A stretch of 64,000 nt of DNA from Chitinophaga pollutisoli (lineage in GTDB: Bacteria; Bacteroidota; Bacteroidia; Chitinophagales; Chitinophagaceae). The notes beneath the pieces were generated by a model, which was not told the DNA's origin, searched no databases, and saw nothing but the letters and a program-made list of their open reading frames with translations. Shown piece by piece: positions 41,972-51,011 of this stretch. The position numbers and the translations under genes are program-made. Location of the stretch: positions 1 to 64,000 of the forward strand of contig NZ_CP149822.1 in the NCBI RefSeq assembly GCF_038396755.1, written 5' to 3'. Numbering within the stretch: the first letter of the stretch is position 1; each line of letters begins with the position of its first letter.

Positions 41972-44851
41972 ATGAAAGTATGTAGACAAAGTTTATGCTT
42001 ATTGGCCGCTTTGCTGGTATTCTTTTGCCACAATGCCCTGGCCCAGACCCAACACACCATCAACGGAACCGTAACAGACGCCACCACCCGGCAGGCCCTG
42101 CCTGGTGTTACTGTATCGGTAAAAGGAGCCAATGCAGGCGGGGTAACGAATCAAAACGGCGAGTTCTCCGTTCGCACCACCCAACGGCTACCCATGACGC
42201 TGGTGTTTTCTTATGTAGGTTATAAGCCGGTCGAGCAAACGGTAACGGATCCTTCCGTATCAGTGAACGTGCAACTGACTTCTACGGAAATTTTGGGGCA
42301 GGAAGTGGTGGTATCGGCCAACCGTACCGCCCAGAGTATCCTGGACGCGCCTGTTTCTATCGAAAAGCTGGACAGCAGGACCATCAAAGCCTCCCCCGCT
42401 CCTACTTTCTATGATGCGCTGGCCAATATGAAAGGTGTGGAACTGAGCACCCAGAGCCTTACTTTCAAATCCGTCAATACCCGCGGTTTCAACAGTAACG
42501 GTAACACGCGCATGTTGCAGCTGATTGATGGTATGGACAACCAGGCTCCCGGCCTCAATTTCTCCGTGGGCAACATCGTGGGCATCACCGAGCTGGATAT
42601 GGACAACGTGGAAGTACTGCCCGGCGCGGCTTCGGCGCTCTACGGCCCGAACGCCCTCAATGGTATCGTGCTCCTGAACAGCAAAAGCCCCTTCCAGTAC
42701 CAGGGCCTCAGCGCCAATATCAAGTCCGGCATCCTGAGCGACGGCGGCCGGAGCAAAGGCACCACCGGATATTATGATGTGGCGGTGCGTTATGCCAAAG
42801 CCATCAACGACAAGTTCGCGTTTAAAGTGAACCTGGGATATATCAAAGCGGACGACTGGCAGGCTTATGACGACCGCGACCAGAGCCTGCTCAACGGTTA
42901 CGACCTCAAATCCGGCAACCGCAGCAACCCCGGTTACAACGGCGTCAATATTTACGGCGACGAAACGAACGTCAATATGTACCAGGGCCTGAAAGGCACC
43001 GCCTTTACGCCCGGCAACCCGCTGTCGGACGGCATCCTGGCTATTTCCGGCGCCACCGGTGGCCTCATTACCCCGCAGCAAATCTACCAGGCATTTATGC
43101 CCGACAGCGCGCGCTCTTTCGTTTCCCGTACGGGGTACAACGAGCGCGATCTGGCCGATTACGAGACCAAGAATCTGAAAGCTAACGTGGCGCTGCATTA
43201 CAAATTCAACACCAACCTGGAATTGCTCGCACAAGGGAGTTATGGTACAGGAACCACGGTATACACCGGGGCCGACCGTTATTCCATCAAGAATTTCCGG
43301 ATGGGGCAATATAAAATCGAACTGAGGGCCGATAATTTCTATGTTCGCGCTTACACCACGCAGGAGCGCTCCGGCGATTCCTACGCCGTGGGTACGCTCG
43401 GCCAGGGGATCAACGAAGCCTGGAGCCCCAGCCGTGAAAAATGGTTCCCGGAGTACTTCGGCAACTACGCAACACAAGGTTTTGGCACTTTCGCCACCAC
43501 CTTCCAGCAGGCTTTACAGGGTGGGCAGAGTCCCGCGCAAGCTTTCGCCACAGCTACCGCAGCTGCGAAAAACGGCAGCCCTGCGTTCCACATGGCAGCG
43601 CGGGAGTTTGCTGACCAGGACCGCCTCATGCCCGGCACACAAGGGTTCAAAGACGCTGCCGACAAAATCAAAAGCAAACCCATCCCTGGCGATGCCAATG
43701 GCGTGGGCGCGCGGTTCATGGACAAAACAAACCTCTACCAGGGCGAGTTCATGTACAACTTCAAGAACCAGATCAGCTTCATGGAACTGATGGTCGGTGG
43801 TAATTACCGCGTGTATGCCCTCAACTCCGATAAGACGCTTTTCGCGCTGGATGATAACGGCGACGAGTTCCGCATCAATGAATACGGCGGTTATGTACAA
43901 GTCGGCAAAAAACTCCTGGAAGACAACCTGAAACTGAGCGCGGCATTGCGATACGACAAGAACGAAAACTTTGAGGGACAGTTCAGCCCCCGTTTATCGG
44001 CTGTGTATACTTTCCTCAAGAACCACAACGTGCGCGCATCGTTCCAGACCGGTTTCCGCATTCCACACTGCCAGGACCAGTACATCGACCTGCTGACGCC
44101 GCAGGCCCGCCTGCTCGGCGGCCTCCCCTTCCTGCGCGAGCGCTACGGCCTCAACGGTCCCAATGTCTTCTCACTGGAATCCATCCAGGCAGGCGCGCCC
44201 AAGCAATATAACTTCCGGGAATTCAAGCCCGAGAAAGTGGAAGCCTTCGAAATTGGCTATAAGGCGCTGATCAGCAGCAAACTGCTCATCGACGCATATG
44301 TGTATACCAATACCTTCAAGAACTTCAACGGCAGCCAGGTGCTCGTGAAAGTGACGCCGGCTGGTCAGGAAGTGTACAGCGTACCTGTGAACTTCGAGAA
44401 AAATATCAAATCCTGGGGATGGGCGCTGGGCCTGGATTACCGCCTGCCCTCCAACTTCACCTTCGGCGGCAACGTGTCTTACAACCGGCTGTTGGACGAA
44501 GAATCGCTCGGCGGCTTCCAGGCGATGTACAACACGCCGCGCTACCGTTACAACATCAACTTCGGCAACCGCAACATCGCGCGGAGCAACTTCGGGTTCA
44601 ACGTGTCCTGGCGCTGGCAGGAAGCCTTTGTTTGGTCTTCCTCGTTCGTGGGCCCGCTGGTGCGCGTGAACAACCTCGGCGAGATGCCCGCCATCGGCGC
44701 GCTCGACGCACAGGTGTCTTACCTTTTTGTGCAACCGAAAATCACGCTTAAAATCGGCGGCGCGAACCTGACCGGGAATAAATACATCCAGTCCTGGGGC
44801 AACCCCACGGTGGGGACGCAGGCCTATGCCTCCATCGGTTACAACCTGTAA
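41972..44851 (+). CDS. TonB-dependent outer membrane receptor with carboxypeptidase-like domain
   Basis: 959 residues. A signal peptide ends at NALAQ (about residue 25). Residues ~30-110 form a CarboxypepD_reg-like domain (INGTVTDATTRQALPGVTVSVKG, YVGYKPVEQ). The TonB plug spans about 120-240 (LDAPVSIEKLDSRTI, RGFNSNGNTRMLQLIDGMDN, VEVLPGAASALYGPNALNG). The rest is a beta-barrel ending in ASIGYNL. It imports a substrate across the outer membrane using TonB energy. There is no SusD partner and no polysaccharide-degrading neighbour, so a SusC-type glycan role is not supported. The substrate is unknown; siderophore, peptide or vitamin are all possible. A terminator follows. Confidence 0.93.
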   Translation: MKVCRQSLCLLAALLVFFCHNALAQTQHTINGTVTDATTRQALPGVTVSVKGANAGGVTNQNGEFSVRTTQRLPMTLVFSYVGYKPVEQTVTDPSVSVNVQLTSTEILGQEVVVSANRTAQSILDAPVSIEKLDSRTIKASPAPTFYDALANMKGVELSTQSLTFKSVNTRGFNSNGNTRMLQLIDGMDNQAPGLNFSVGNIVGITELDMDNVEVLPGAASALYGPNALNGIVLLNSKSPFQYQGLSANIKSGILSDGGRSKGTTGYYDVAVRYAKAINDKFAFKVNLGYIKADDWQAYDDRDQSLLNGYDLKSGNRSNPGYNGVNIYGDETNVNMYQGLKGTAFTPGNPLSDGILAISGATGGLITPQQIYQAFMPDSARSFVSRTGYNERDLADYETKNLKANVALHYKFNTNLELLAQGSYGTGTTVYTGADRYSIKNFRMGQYKIELRADNFYVRAYTTQERSGDSYAVGTLGQGINEAWSPSREKWFPEYFGNYATQGFGTFATTFQQALQGGQSPAQAFATATAAAKNGSPAFHMAAREFADQDRLMPGTQGFKDAADKIKSKPIPGDANGVGARFMDKTNLYQGEFMYNFKNQISFMELMVGGNYRVYALNSDKTLFALDDNGDEFRINEYGGYVQVGKKLLEDNLKLSAALRYDKNENFEGQFSPRLSAVYTFLKNHNVRASFQTGFRIPHCQDQYIDLLTPQARLLGGLPFLRERYGLNGPNVFSLESIQAGAPKQYNFREFKPEKVEAFEIGYKALISSKLLIDAYVYTNTFKNFNGSQVLVKVTPAGQEVYSVPVNFEKNIKSWGWALGLDYRLPSNFTFGGNVSYNRLLDEESLGGFQAMYNTPRYRYNINFGNRNIARSNFGFNVSWRWQEAFVWSSSFVGPLVRVNNLGEMPAIGALDAQVSYLFVQPKITLKIGGANLTGNKYIQSWGNPTVGTQAYASIGYNL

Positions 44852-44875
44852 TTTTTTCAGATTTGCCATAATAGC

Positions 44876-44910
44876 GAAGGCCCCGGTTTTATACCGGGGC
44901 CTTCTTTGTT
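44876..44910 (+). terminator. Rho-independent terminator of the TonB receptor gene
   Basis: An 11-bp stem (GAAGGCCCCGG with CCGGGGCCTTC), a seven-base loop and TTTG-rich 3' side, 24 bases after the stop. Confidence 0.88.
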
Positions 44911-44941
44911 GTAACCCTCATGAGTTGCCTCAGGAGTATCT

Positions 44942-46045
44942 TTACACGTTGAAACGGAAATGCATCACATCGCCGTCGCTAACGATATATTCTTTGCCTT
45001 CGATCCGCAGGCGGCCGTTGTCGCGGGCTGCGGATTCGGAGCCGAATTTCACATAGTCTTCGTAACCGATCACCTCGGCTTTGATGAAACCTTTTTCGAA
45101 ATCGGTGTGGATCACGCTGGCGGCCTGCGGGGCTTTCCAGCCGCGGTGGATCGTCCAGGCGCGTACTTCCTGCACGCCGGCGGTGAAGTACGTAATCAGG
45201 TTGAGGAGTTTATACGCGGAGCGGATCAGGCGGTTGAGGCCGGGCTCGGTGAGGCCATACTCGGAGAAGAAAAGCTCCTTGTCGGTGGGGTCTTCCAGCT
45301 CGCTTATCTGCGCTTCGATGGAATTGTTCATGATAATCACTTCGGCGTTCTCGGCTTTCACAGCTTCCTGGAGCGCTTCAGAGAATTTGTTGCCGGTGAG
45401 GATGGACGCTTCGTCGACATTGGCGACGTAAAGCACGGGTTTGTCGGTCAGCAGGAAGAGATCGGCGATGGCGGATTTTTCTTCTTTGCTGAGACCGAGT
45501 TCGCGGATGTTGCGGCCTTGTTCGAGGAATTCCTGGCAGCGTTTGAGGATTTCGAATTCGGCTTTTGCTTTGGGATCGCCGCCGGTTTTCGCCATTTTCT
45601 CGCTGCGGGCGATTTTCTTCTCCACGCTTTCGAGGTCTTTCAGCTGCAGTTCGGTATCGATGATGCCTTTGTCGGCCACGGGATTGATGGGGCCTTCGTC
45701 GCGAAGGATGTTCTCGTCTTCGAAGCAGCGGATCACGTGCACGATGGCGTCTACCTCGCGGATGTTGGCCAGGAACTTGTTGCCGAGGCCGTCACCCTTG
45801 CTGGCGCCTTTTACGAGGCCGGCGATGTCCACAAACTCCATCGTGGTGGGCACGGTGCGGTTGGGTTTCACGAGCTCGGCGAGCTTGTCGATGCGCTCGT
45901 CGGGCACATCCACCAGCCCCACATTGGGTTCGATGGTGCAGAAGCGGTAGTTGCTCGCTTCGGCTTTCGCGCTGTTGGATACAGCATTAAACAAGGTAGA
46001 CTTCCCTACGTTCGGTAAACCGACAATTCCTGCTTGCAAGGCCAT
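44942..46045 (-). CDS. ychF: Redox-regulated ATPase YchF (OLA1-type)
   Basis: 367 residues. An Obg-related P-loop ATPase. The G1 motif GLPNVGKST is at about 9-17, switch II is DIAGLVKGAS, and the G4 position reads NVDE instead of NKxD, explaining ATP preference in this family. A coiled-coil insert (about 128-190) and the C-terminal TGS domain (WTIHRGWKAPQAASVIHTDFEKGF) are present. It binds ribosomes and influences translation and oxidative stress responses. The gene is single, with a TATCTTTG element 18 bases upstream of the ATG, giving a short leader. Confidence 0.96.
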   Translation of the reverse strand: MALQAGIVGLPNVGKSTLFNAVSNSAKAEASNYRFCTIEPNVGLVDVPDERIDKLAELVKPNRTVPTTMEFVDIAGLVKGASKGDGLGNKFLANIREVDAIVHVIRCFEDENILRDEGPINPVADKGIIDTELQLKDLESVEKKIARSEKMAKTGGDPKAKAEFEILKRCQEFLEQGRNIRELGLSKEEKSAIADLFLLTDKPVLYVANVDEASILTGNKFSEALQEAVKAENAEVIIMNNSIEAQISELEDPTDKELFFSEYGLTEPGLNRLIRSAYKLLNLITYFTAGVQEVRAWTIHRGWKAPQAASVIHTDFEKGFIKAEVIGYEDYVKFGSESAARDNGRLRIEGKEYIVSDGDVMHFRFNV

Positions 46046-46062
46046 TTTTTCAAAAATTTGCG

Positions 46063-46070
46063 CAAAGATA
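46063..46070 (-). promoter_or_regulatory. -7 element for ychF
   Basis: TATCTTTG on the minus strand; the implied transcript leader is about ten bases. The -33 match is weak. Confidence 0.5.
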
Positions 46071-46204
46071 TGAAAATCATTCTACATTTCAGTAACACTT
46101 GCGGTCGCACTGAATTCCGTCAGTTACATATCACAATTTTATGGCTGAGATGGAATGAAATACGTATTTTGGCCGCTTAATACCCTTAAATACCAGGACT
46201 TTCT

Positions 46205-47437
46205 ATGGCCTTAAACTACGTCTGGATCGCTTTTTTCGTGATTTCCTTCGCGGTAGCGCTGTTTCGCCTTGTTTTCATGGGCGATGCGGAAATATTCGGC
46301 AAAATGACCACTTCCCTTTTTGAAAGCGGGAAGACGGGCGCCGAGCTGGCGTTGGGTTTGACGGGCATGATGGCCTTCTGGCTGGGGATCATGAAGATCG
46401 GTGAGCGCGCGGGGATGATCGCCTTGTTTGCAAAGGGCGTCAATCCGCTGTTCAGCCGGCTTTTTCCCGGCATCCCGAAAGGCGATCCGGCAATGGGCTC
46501 GGTGGTGATGAACTTCAGCGCCAACGCGCTCGGGCTCGACAATGCGGCCACGCCCATGGGGCTCAAGGCGATGAAGGAACTGCAGGAGCTGAATCCGCAA
46601 AAGGATACGGCGAGCAATGCGCAAATCATGTTTTTGGTGCTGAATACGGCGGGCATCACGATGATACCCACGGCGGTGATGGCCATGCGGCTCACGCAGG
46701 GCGCCGCCAACCCGGCGGATATCTTCATCCCCACGATGATCGGTACTTTTATTTCGTTTATTTCCGGGATGATCGCGGTAGCCGTTTACCAGCGGATCAA
46801 CCTGTTTAGGTTGCCGGTATTGATTTTTGTGGGAGGATTCATCGGGCTGATGGCCCTCCTCTTTTTATGGATGCGCAATATGCCGTCTGAGGAAATCGCC
46901 GTGAAAACGGCCTTGCTCGGCGGGATCATCATCTTTTCAGTGATCGTTTCCTTTCTGCTCGTGGCTTTCCGGCAGAAAATCAATGTGTATGACGCGTTCA
47001 TCGACGGTGCCAAGGAAGGGTTTACGACGGCGGTGATGATCATCCCCTATCTCGTGGCGATCCTGGTGGGCATCGCGGTATTCCGCGCATCGGGGTGCCT
47101 GGATGTCATTATCAACGGCATTTCTTACCTCGTTGCCCTGGCCGGGCTCAACACGGATTTCGTGCCCGCCCTGCCCGTAGGGATCATGAAGATCTTCAGC
47201 GGTGGCGGGGCAAGGGGCGTGATGGTGGAACTGATGGAAACTTACGGAGCGGATTCGTTTGTTGGCCGGATGGGTTGTATCATGCAAGGTTCAACTGAAA
47301 CTACTTTTTATGTACTGGCGCTCTATTTCGGCTCCGTAAATATCAAAAATACACGCTATGCCCTTACCTGTGGCCTCATCGCAGATGTGGTGGGAATAAT
47401 CGCAGCAATTATAATCGGATATATCTTTTTTCACTAA
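46205..47437 (+). CDS. Nucleoside-recognition (Gate) domain membrane protein, SpmA-SpmB-like fusion
   Basis: 410 residues with about ten TM segments. The N-terminal half (GLTGMMAFWLGIMKIGERAG, GSVVMNFSANALGLDNAATP) resembles SpmA. The C-terminal half (DGAKEGFTTAVMIIPYLVAIL, GGGARGVMVELMETYGADS, CIMQGSTETTFYVLALYFG) resembles SpmB. In Firmicutes these are separate spore-maturation proteins; in non-sporulating Bacteroidota they are often fused. Gate domains occur in nucleoside transporters and other membrane proteins, but the substrate here is unknown. It is followed after 10 bases by a YeiH-type exporter gene, so the two are probably an operon. Confidence 0.9.
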   Translation: MALNYVWIAFFVISFAVALFRLVFMGDAEIFGKMTTSLFESGKTGAELALGLTGMMAFWLGIMKIGERAGMIALFAKGVNPLFSRLFPGIPKGDPAMGSVVMNFSANALGLDNAATPMGLKAMKELQELNPQKDTASNAQIMFLVLNTAGITMIPTAVMAMRLTQGAANPADIFIPTMIGTFISFISGMIAVAVYQRINLFRLPVLIFVGGFIGLMALLFLWMRNMPSEEIAVKTALLGGIIIFSVIVSFLLVAFRQKINVYDAFIDGAKEGFTTAVMIIPYLVAILVGIAVFRASGCLDVIINGISYLVALAGLNTDFVPALPVGIMKIFSGGGARGVMVELMETYGADSFVGRMGCIMQGSTETTFYVLALYFGSVNIKNTRYALTCGLIADVVGIIAAIIIGYIFFH

Positions 47438-47447
47438 CCATTGACTG

Positions 47448-48707
47448 ATGCAGAAAAAATTAGTACTTCACGAAGACTGGATCTCGGTGATACTGGCGTT
47501 TACGGCCATCATCCTGATCCTGCTGGGCGTCCGCCCTTCCATGCCGAAATTCGACTGGAGCAGCGGCGGCGACCTCCTCTCCCGCCTTACCGACCTGGCC
47601 AATTACGGAAAACTCGCCGCCATGTTCTGCTGGATCATCGGCGCCCTCCTCATCGCTTACCTTTTAGGCGGCAAGAAATTACCGGCGGGATTGTTCTCCG
47701 GCGCACTCGCCATCTTCGCCATTTCAATGTTCGCGCAAGTGATCACCAGCAATGCCGCCATCAAAGACCTCGGTATAGAAATCGTGTTGTTCAGCCTGTT
47801 GCTCGGGCTTTTCATCTCCAACGTAATCGGGTTGCCCGATTGGATAAAGCCCGCGTTGCAGACGGAATTATTCATTAAAACCGGCCTTGTGCTGCTGGGC
47901 TCCGGTATTATCTTCCAGGAACTGATGAAAGGCGGTGGCCTCGGTGTGATCCAGTCCGTGGTAGTCGTTTTCAGCGTATGGTATTTTACGTTCTGGTTAT
48001 GTAAAAAGTTTGGGCTGGATGATGAATTCCGGATGATGATCTCCAGCGCGGTGAGTATCTGCGGCGTATCGGCGGCCATCGCAACTTCGGGAGCTATCGA
48101 GGGCGACAACAAGAAACTCTCGCACGTGATTTCCCTTGTGCTGATCGTGGCCATTCCCATGATGATTTTTATGCCCTATATCGCGCAGTGGATGGATATG
48201 CCGCCGGAAGTGGCGGGCGCGTGGCTGGGTGGCACTATCGATACATCCGGCGCAGTAGTGGCGGCGGGAACGCTCCTGGGCGAAGAAGCCCTCAAATACG
48301 CCACGCTCGTGAAGTTCTCACAAAACGTACTCCTCGGCCTGGCGGCTTTCTTCATTTCGCTGTGGTGGGCTTACGCGAAGAAAACCGAAAACCAGCCCAA
48401 ACCGGGCCTCCGCACCATCTGGGAACGCTTCCCGAAGTTCGTGCTGGGTTTCATCCTCGTATCACTGGTATTTTCGTTTTTGCTGTCGCCGGAAACGGTC
48501 AAATCCATCAAATCACCCATTAAGGAACTGCAAACCTGTTTCTTCGCCCTGGCGTTTACCTGCATCGGGCTGGAAACGAAGTTCACCGATATTTTCAGGA
48601 TGGAAAACGGCCGTCCGGCCATGGCTTTTATCATCGCGCAGGTATTCAACGTATTATTGACACTGGGCGTGGCTTACCTGGTTTTCGGGGGAATTCTTTT
48701 TAAATAA
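47448..48707 (+). CDS. YeiH-family putative sulfate/anion exporter
   Basis: 419 residues with about eleven hydrophobic segments. Family hallmarks are GLPDWIKPALQTELFIKTGLVLLGSGI, SSAVSICGVSAAIATSGAI and WLGGTIDTSGAVVAAG. Members are annotated as putative sulfate exporters (YeiH/PF03601), based mainly on links to taurine or cysteine catabolism. The biochemical substrate is uncertain. It starts 10 bases after the SpmA-SpmB-like gene, so the two are probably co-expressed, and a strong terminator follows. It is the larger YeiH form with an extra N-terminal segment. Confidence 0.9.
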   Translation: MQKKLVLHEDWISVILAFTAIILILLGVRPSMPKFDWSSGGDLLSRLTDLANYGKLAAMFCWIIGALLIAYLLGGKKLPAGLFSGALAIFAISMFAQVITSNAAIKDLGIEIVLFSLLLGLFISNVIGLPDWIKPALQTELFIKTGLVLLGSGIIFQELMKGGGLGVIQSVVVVFSVWYFTFWLCKKFGLDDEFRMMISSAVSICGVSAAIATSGAIEGDNKKLSHVISLVLIVAIPMMIFMPYIAQWMDMPPEVAGAWLGGTIDTSGAVVAAGTLLGEEALKYATLVKFSQNVLLGLAAFFISLWWAYAKKTENQPKPGLRTIWERFPKFVLGFILVSLVFSFLLSPETVKSIKSPIKELQTCFFALAFTCIGLETKFTDIFRMENGRPAMAFIIAQVFNVLLTLGVAYLVFGGILFK

Positions 48708-48732
48708 TCGCATTAAAAAATACACTTTACAA

Positions 48733-48768
48733 GAAGCCTGCGCCCCCTCGGCGCGGGCTTCCTCTTTT
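48733..48768 (+). terminator. Rho-independent terminator after the YeiH-type gene
   Basis: A 12-bp stem (GAAGCCTGCGCC with GGCGCGGGCTTC, one G-T pair), five-base loop and CTCTTTTC, 25 bases after the stop codon. Confidence 0.88.
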
Positions 48769-48892
48769 CATCCCTATACTCCCGCCATTCATTCCATTTT
48801 TTCCGCATTTCACGCATACGCCGGTTGTTTTACCGTACGGTTGCAGCATATTCGCGGCGGAACCATGTTTTAGTCATTTAAACCCCACTTTC

Positions 48893-49690
48893 ATGAAACA
48901 ACTGCTTAGTTGCGCAGCATGTGTATTGCTGCTGGCCGCCTGTTCAAAAAACAACAGCGACGGCCCCCCGAAAGAAGATCCCGCCGCGATCAAGTACCTC
49001 ACCTGGGCCGGTGAGAAAAACGGCAACACGAAGCTGGACGGCTTCAGTATCTCTTACAACGCCCAAAACCGCCTCGAAGCGCTCATCAACTCCGGCAATG
49101 ATGAAGGCATGCGCAAATGGTACGACAATGCCGGTAACCTCATCACTTCCGAAGTTTTCACCGAAGACGTGCTCTCCCGCCTCCACGTCCATTACGTAAA
49201 CGGTGTGCCGGACACCGCTGTGGAACGATATTTCGACAAGGCTACCAACGACAAGACCGATGCATTTTTCCTGTCGTACACCGTGGAGGGCAACCGCGTA
49301 GTCCGCATCCGGATGAAAGACTCCGCCGGCGTGAAACCCACTACCGACATCCACGTTCGCTACACCGGCGAAAACGTAACCTCTATGCTCCAGGTGCCCA
49401 TGGACGACCAGCTGGATACGCTGATGTACTACGAATGGACGTACGGCACCAAAAAGAACCCATTCCTGGCGTCCAAAATGAAATTCCACGTGGCGCCCAC
49501 GGGTTCGGCTTTGTATTTCCAGAGCGCGAATGACCAGCTGACGCAGCGTTTTCGCATGCCGGGCCTCGATATTGACGAGCGGGAGAAATTCGTAAACCAG
49601 TTCGACGCCGCCGGTTATCCCACCCGCCAGGCCGGCATCGTGGAAGGCGAGACCGATTCCACCATTATTCATTTCGAGTATAAACAATAG
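48893..49690 (+). CDS. Hypothetical lipoprotein with YD-like beta repeats (copy 1)
   Basis: 265 residues. A lipoprotein signal ends in LLAAC (Cys about residue 17), followed by a Ser/Asn/Pro linker. The mature protein has repeated motifs resembling RHS/YD-like strands: SISYNAQNRLEALI, WYDNAGNLITSE, VRYTGENVTSM, FDAAGYPTRQ. Such short-strand repeats occur in DUF4595-like Bacteroidota lipoproteins. No enzyme motif is visible. It is paralogous in layout to the next gene, 144 bases downstream. A surface or periplasmic structural role is a guess. Confidence 0.75.
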   Translation: MKQLLSCAACVLLLAACSKNNSDGPPKEDPAAIKYLTWAGEKNGNTKLDGFSISYNAQNRLEALINSGNDEGMRKWYDNAGNLITSEVFTEDVLSRLHVHYVNGVPDTAVERYFDKATNDKTDAFFLSYTVEGNRVVRIRMKDSAGVKPTTDIHVRYTGENVTSMLQVPMDDQLDTLMYYEWTYGTKKNPFLASKMKFHVAPTGSALYFQSANDQLTQRFRMPGLDIDEREKFVNQFDAAGYPTRQAGIVEGETDSTIIHFEYKQ

Positions 49691-49834
49691 GCAATTCACT
49701 TCCCTTTTCCCGCATTCCGGCGTTCGCGCATGTCTTTTCGCGGCGGTTCGCTGGCATGCGGGAAAAGTTTTGAGCAACTTCGCGGAGCTTTCAGCATAAC
49801 CAATACCCAATCATCCCATCTAAATAATCAGCAA

Positions 49835-50653
49835 ATGAGCAAAACATATTTCATGATGCTCGCCGCTTCGGGCATCATTCTCCTCTCCTGTCAGCAAAGC
49901 GGCGGAAACAGCACCAGCAAGGATTCCACCCTTCAAACCGCATCTGAACCTCCCGCCGTGGCCACGCGCTATGTGAAGAAATTCACTCACACCCTGGCTG
50001 GCGATGAGCCTGAGATCATGCATTTCCGGTACGACGCCCAACACCGCCTGTCTTCCATCCAAAAAGAGGGTCAGGACGGCAACGACCAGGAATTCGGTTA
50101 CGATGCTTCCGGCAATCTTGTTAAACTCATGTACCGCCACAACGACAGGCGCTACGTGATCCAATACACCTACAACGGGAACAATGTAACCGGCGTTGAG
50201 AAAATGTATGAAAACGAAGAAGACACGGACGCCATGACGGAAATCACCTGGAAAATCGAATTGAGCAACGGAAAGGTGGTGCGTATCCAGAAAGAAAACA
50301 AAGAGGAGCCTTCGGAGAATTCGCTGCAGCTGGTGGCGTATGCAGGTGAAAATATACAATCGATCACTTCCATGTCGCCCGACGGGAAAAACAAAACCGG
50401 TGCGGCGGAATTTACTTACGGGAAGCAATCGAACCCCTTCGCTGGAGCGCGGCTGCCGCTGCTGCACCCTACGGCGCTGCTGCTTTTGCAGCCAGTAAAT
50501 GATATGGCGGGCATGACATTGCGCAACCTGCAATACAATGTTGCGGTAAAAACGGAATATGCGTACAAATATGATGCGCAGGGCTATCCTGTTTCCAGCG
50601 TAGAAAGGGCGGATGGCGAAGTGTCAGCCACTTCGGTGTATGAATATGAGTGA
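49835..50653 (+). CDS. Hypothetical lipoprotein with YD-like beta repeats (copy 2)
   Basis: 272 residues from the ATG at 49835, where a lipoprotein signal starts (MSKTYFMMLAASGIILLSC); the longer open frame upstream does not carry one. The strand-turn repeats match the previous gene: FRYDAQHRLSSIQ, FGYDASGNLVKLM, YTYNGNNVTGVEKM, YKYDAQGYPVSSV. Common positions include a KQSNPFAGARLP versus KKNPFLASKM segment, so the two genes look like diverged tandem duplicates. No function is known. A bidirectional-looking terminator follows. Confidence 0.75.
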   Translation: MSKTYFMMLAASGIILLSCQQSGGNSTSKDSTLQTASEPPAVATRYVKKFTHTLAGDEPEIMHFRYDAQHRLSSIQKEGQDGNDQEFGYDASGNLVKLMYRHNDRRYVIQYTYNGNNVTGVEKMYENEEDTDAMTEITWKIELSNGKVVRIQKENKEEPSENSLQLVAYAGENIQSITSMSPDGKNKTGAAEFTYGKQSNPFAGARLPLLHPTALLLLQPVNDMAGMTLRNLQYNVAVKTEYAYKYDAQGYPVSSVERADGEVSATSVYEYE

Positions 50654-50677
50654 GAAAAGACAGATGCAATAAAAGAA

Positions 50678-50713
50678 GCCCGGTCCGTTTTAACAGGCCG
50701 GGCATTCTTTTTT
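50678..50713. terminator. Terminator between convergent genes
   Basis: An 8-bp stem (GCCCGGTC with GGCCGGGC, one G-T pair) and ten-base loop, followed on plus by ATTCTTTTTT and on minus by TTCTTTTAT. It serves the lipoprotein gene and probably the opposite thiamine-binding gene. Confidence 0.85.
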
Positions 50714-51008
50714 AATCGTATTTACCGGTTTTGTCTTCGATGGTGACGGAGCGCTCCTGGTTGTTCTGGATTTTGACGTAAACCAGTAGTTGTCCTGCGC
50801 CGGCTTTGAAACAAGCCTCCTGGGCCAGGCGCACCACTTCCATCACGGTGTCATATGGGCCTTCCATAACGGTTTCGAAAGGGCAAACGCGGTATTTCAG
50901 GCCGCTTTGCTGAATGATAGCGATGGCTTCGTCCACCACGGCGTATACTTTTTCTGACGGCACCTGCGGCACGATTTGCAGGGCCAGGTTCACATGATGC
51001 TGGTGCAT
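50712..51008 (-). CDS. Thiamine-binding protein, MTH1187/YkoF-type
   Basis: 98 residues, a single ferredoxin-like domain. The opening NLALQIVPQVPSEKVYAVVDEAI and the central VCPFETVMEGPYDTVMEVVRLAQEACF are characteristic of the MTH1187 family (thiamine_BP). Members bind thiamine or a related hydroxymethylpyrimidine-type ligand. It starts three bases after the stop of the GNAT-nitrilase gene, so they are one operon. That linkage suggests a shared role in salvage or repair of a thiamine-like or amide metabolite, which is inference. Confidence 0.87.
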   Translation of the reverse strand: MHQHHVNLALQIVPQVPSEKVYAVVDEAIAIIQQSGLKYRVCPFETVMEGPYDTVMEVVRLAQEACFKAGAGQLLVYVKIQNNQERSVTIEDKTGKYD

Positions 51009-51011
51009 GGT

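Noticed and set aside
41972..44851. SusC/SusD glycan-utilisation locus
   Set aside because: The TonB receptor has a carboxypeptidase-like domain, but no SusD lipoprotein or glycoside hydrolase is next to it.
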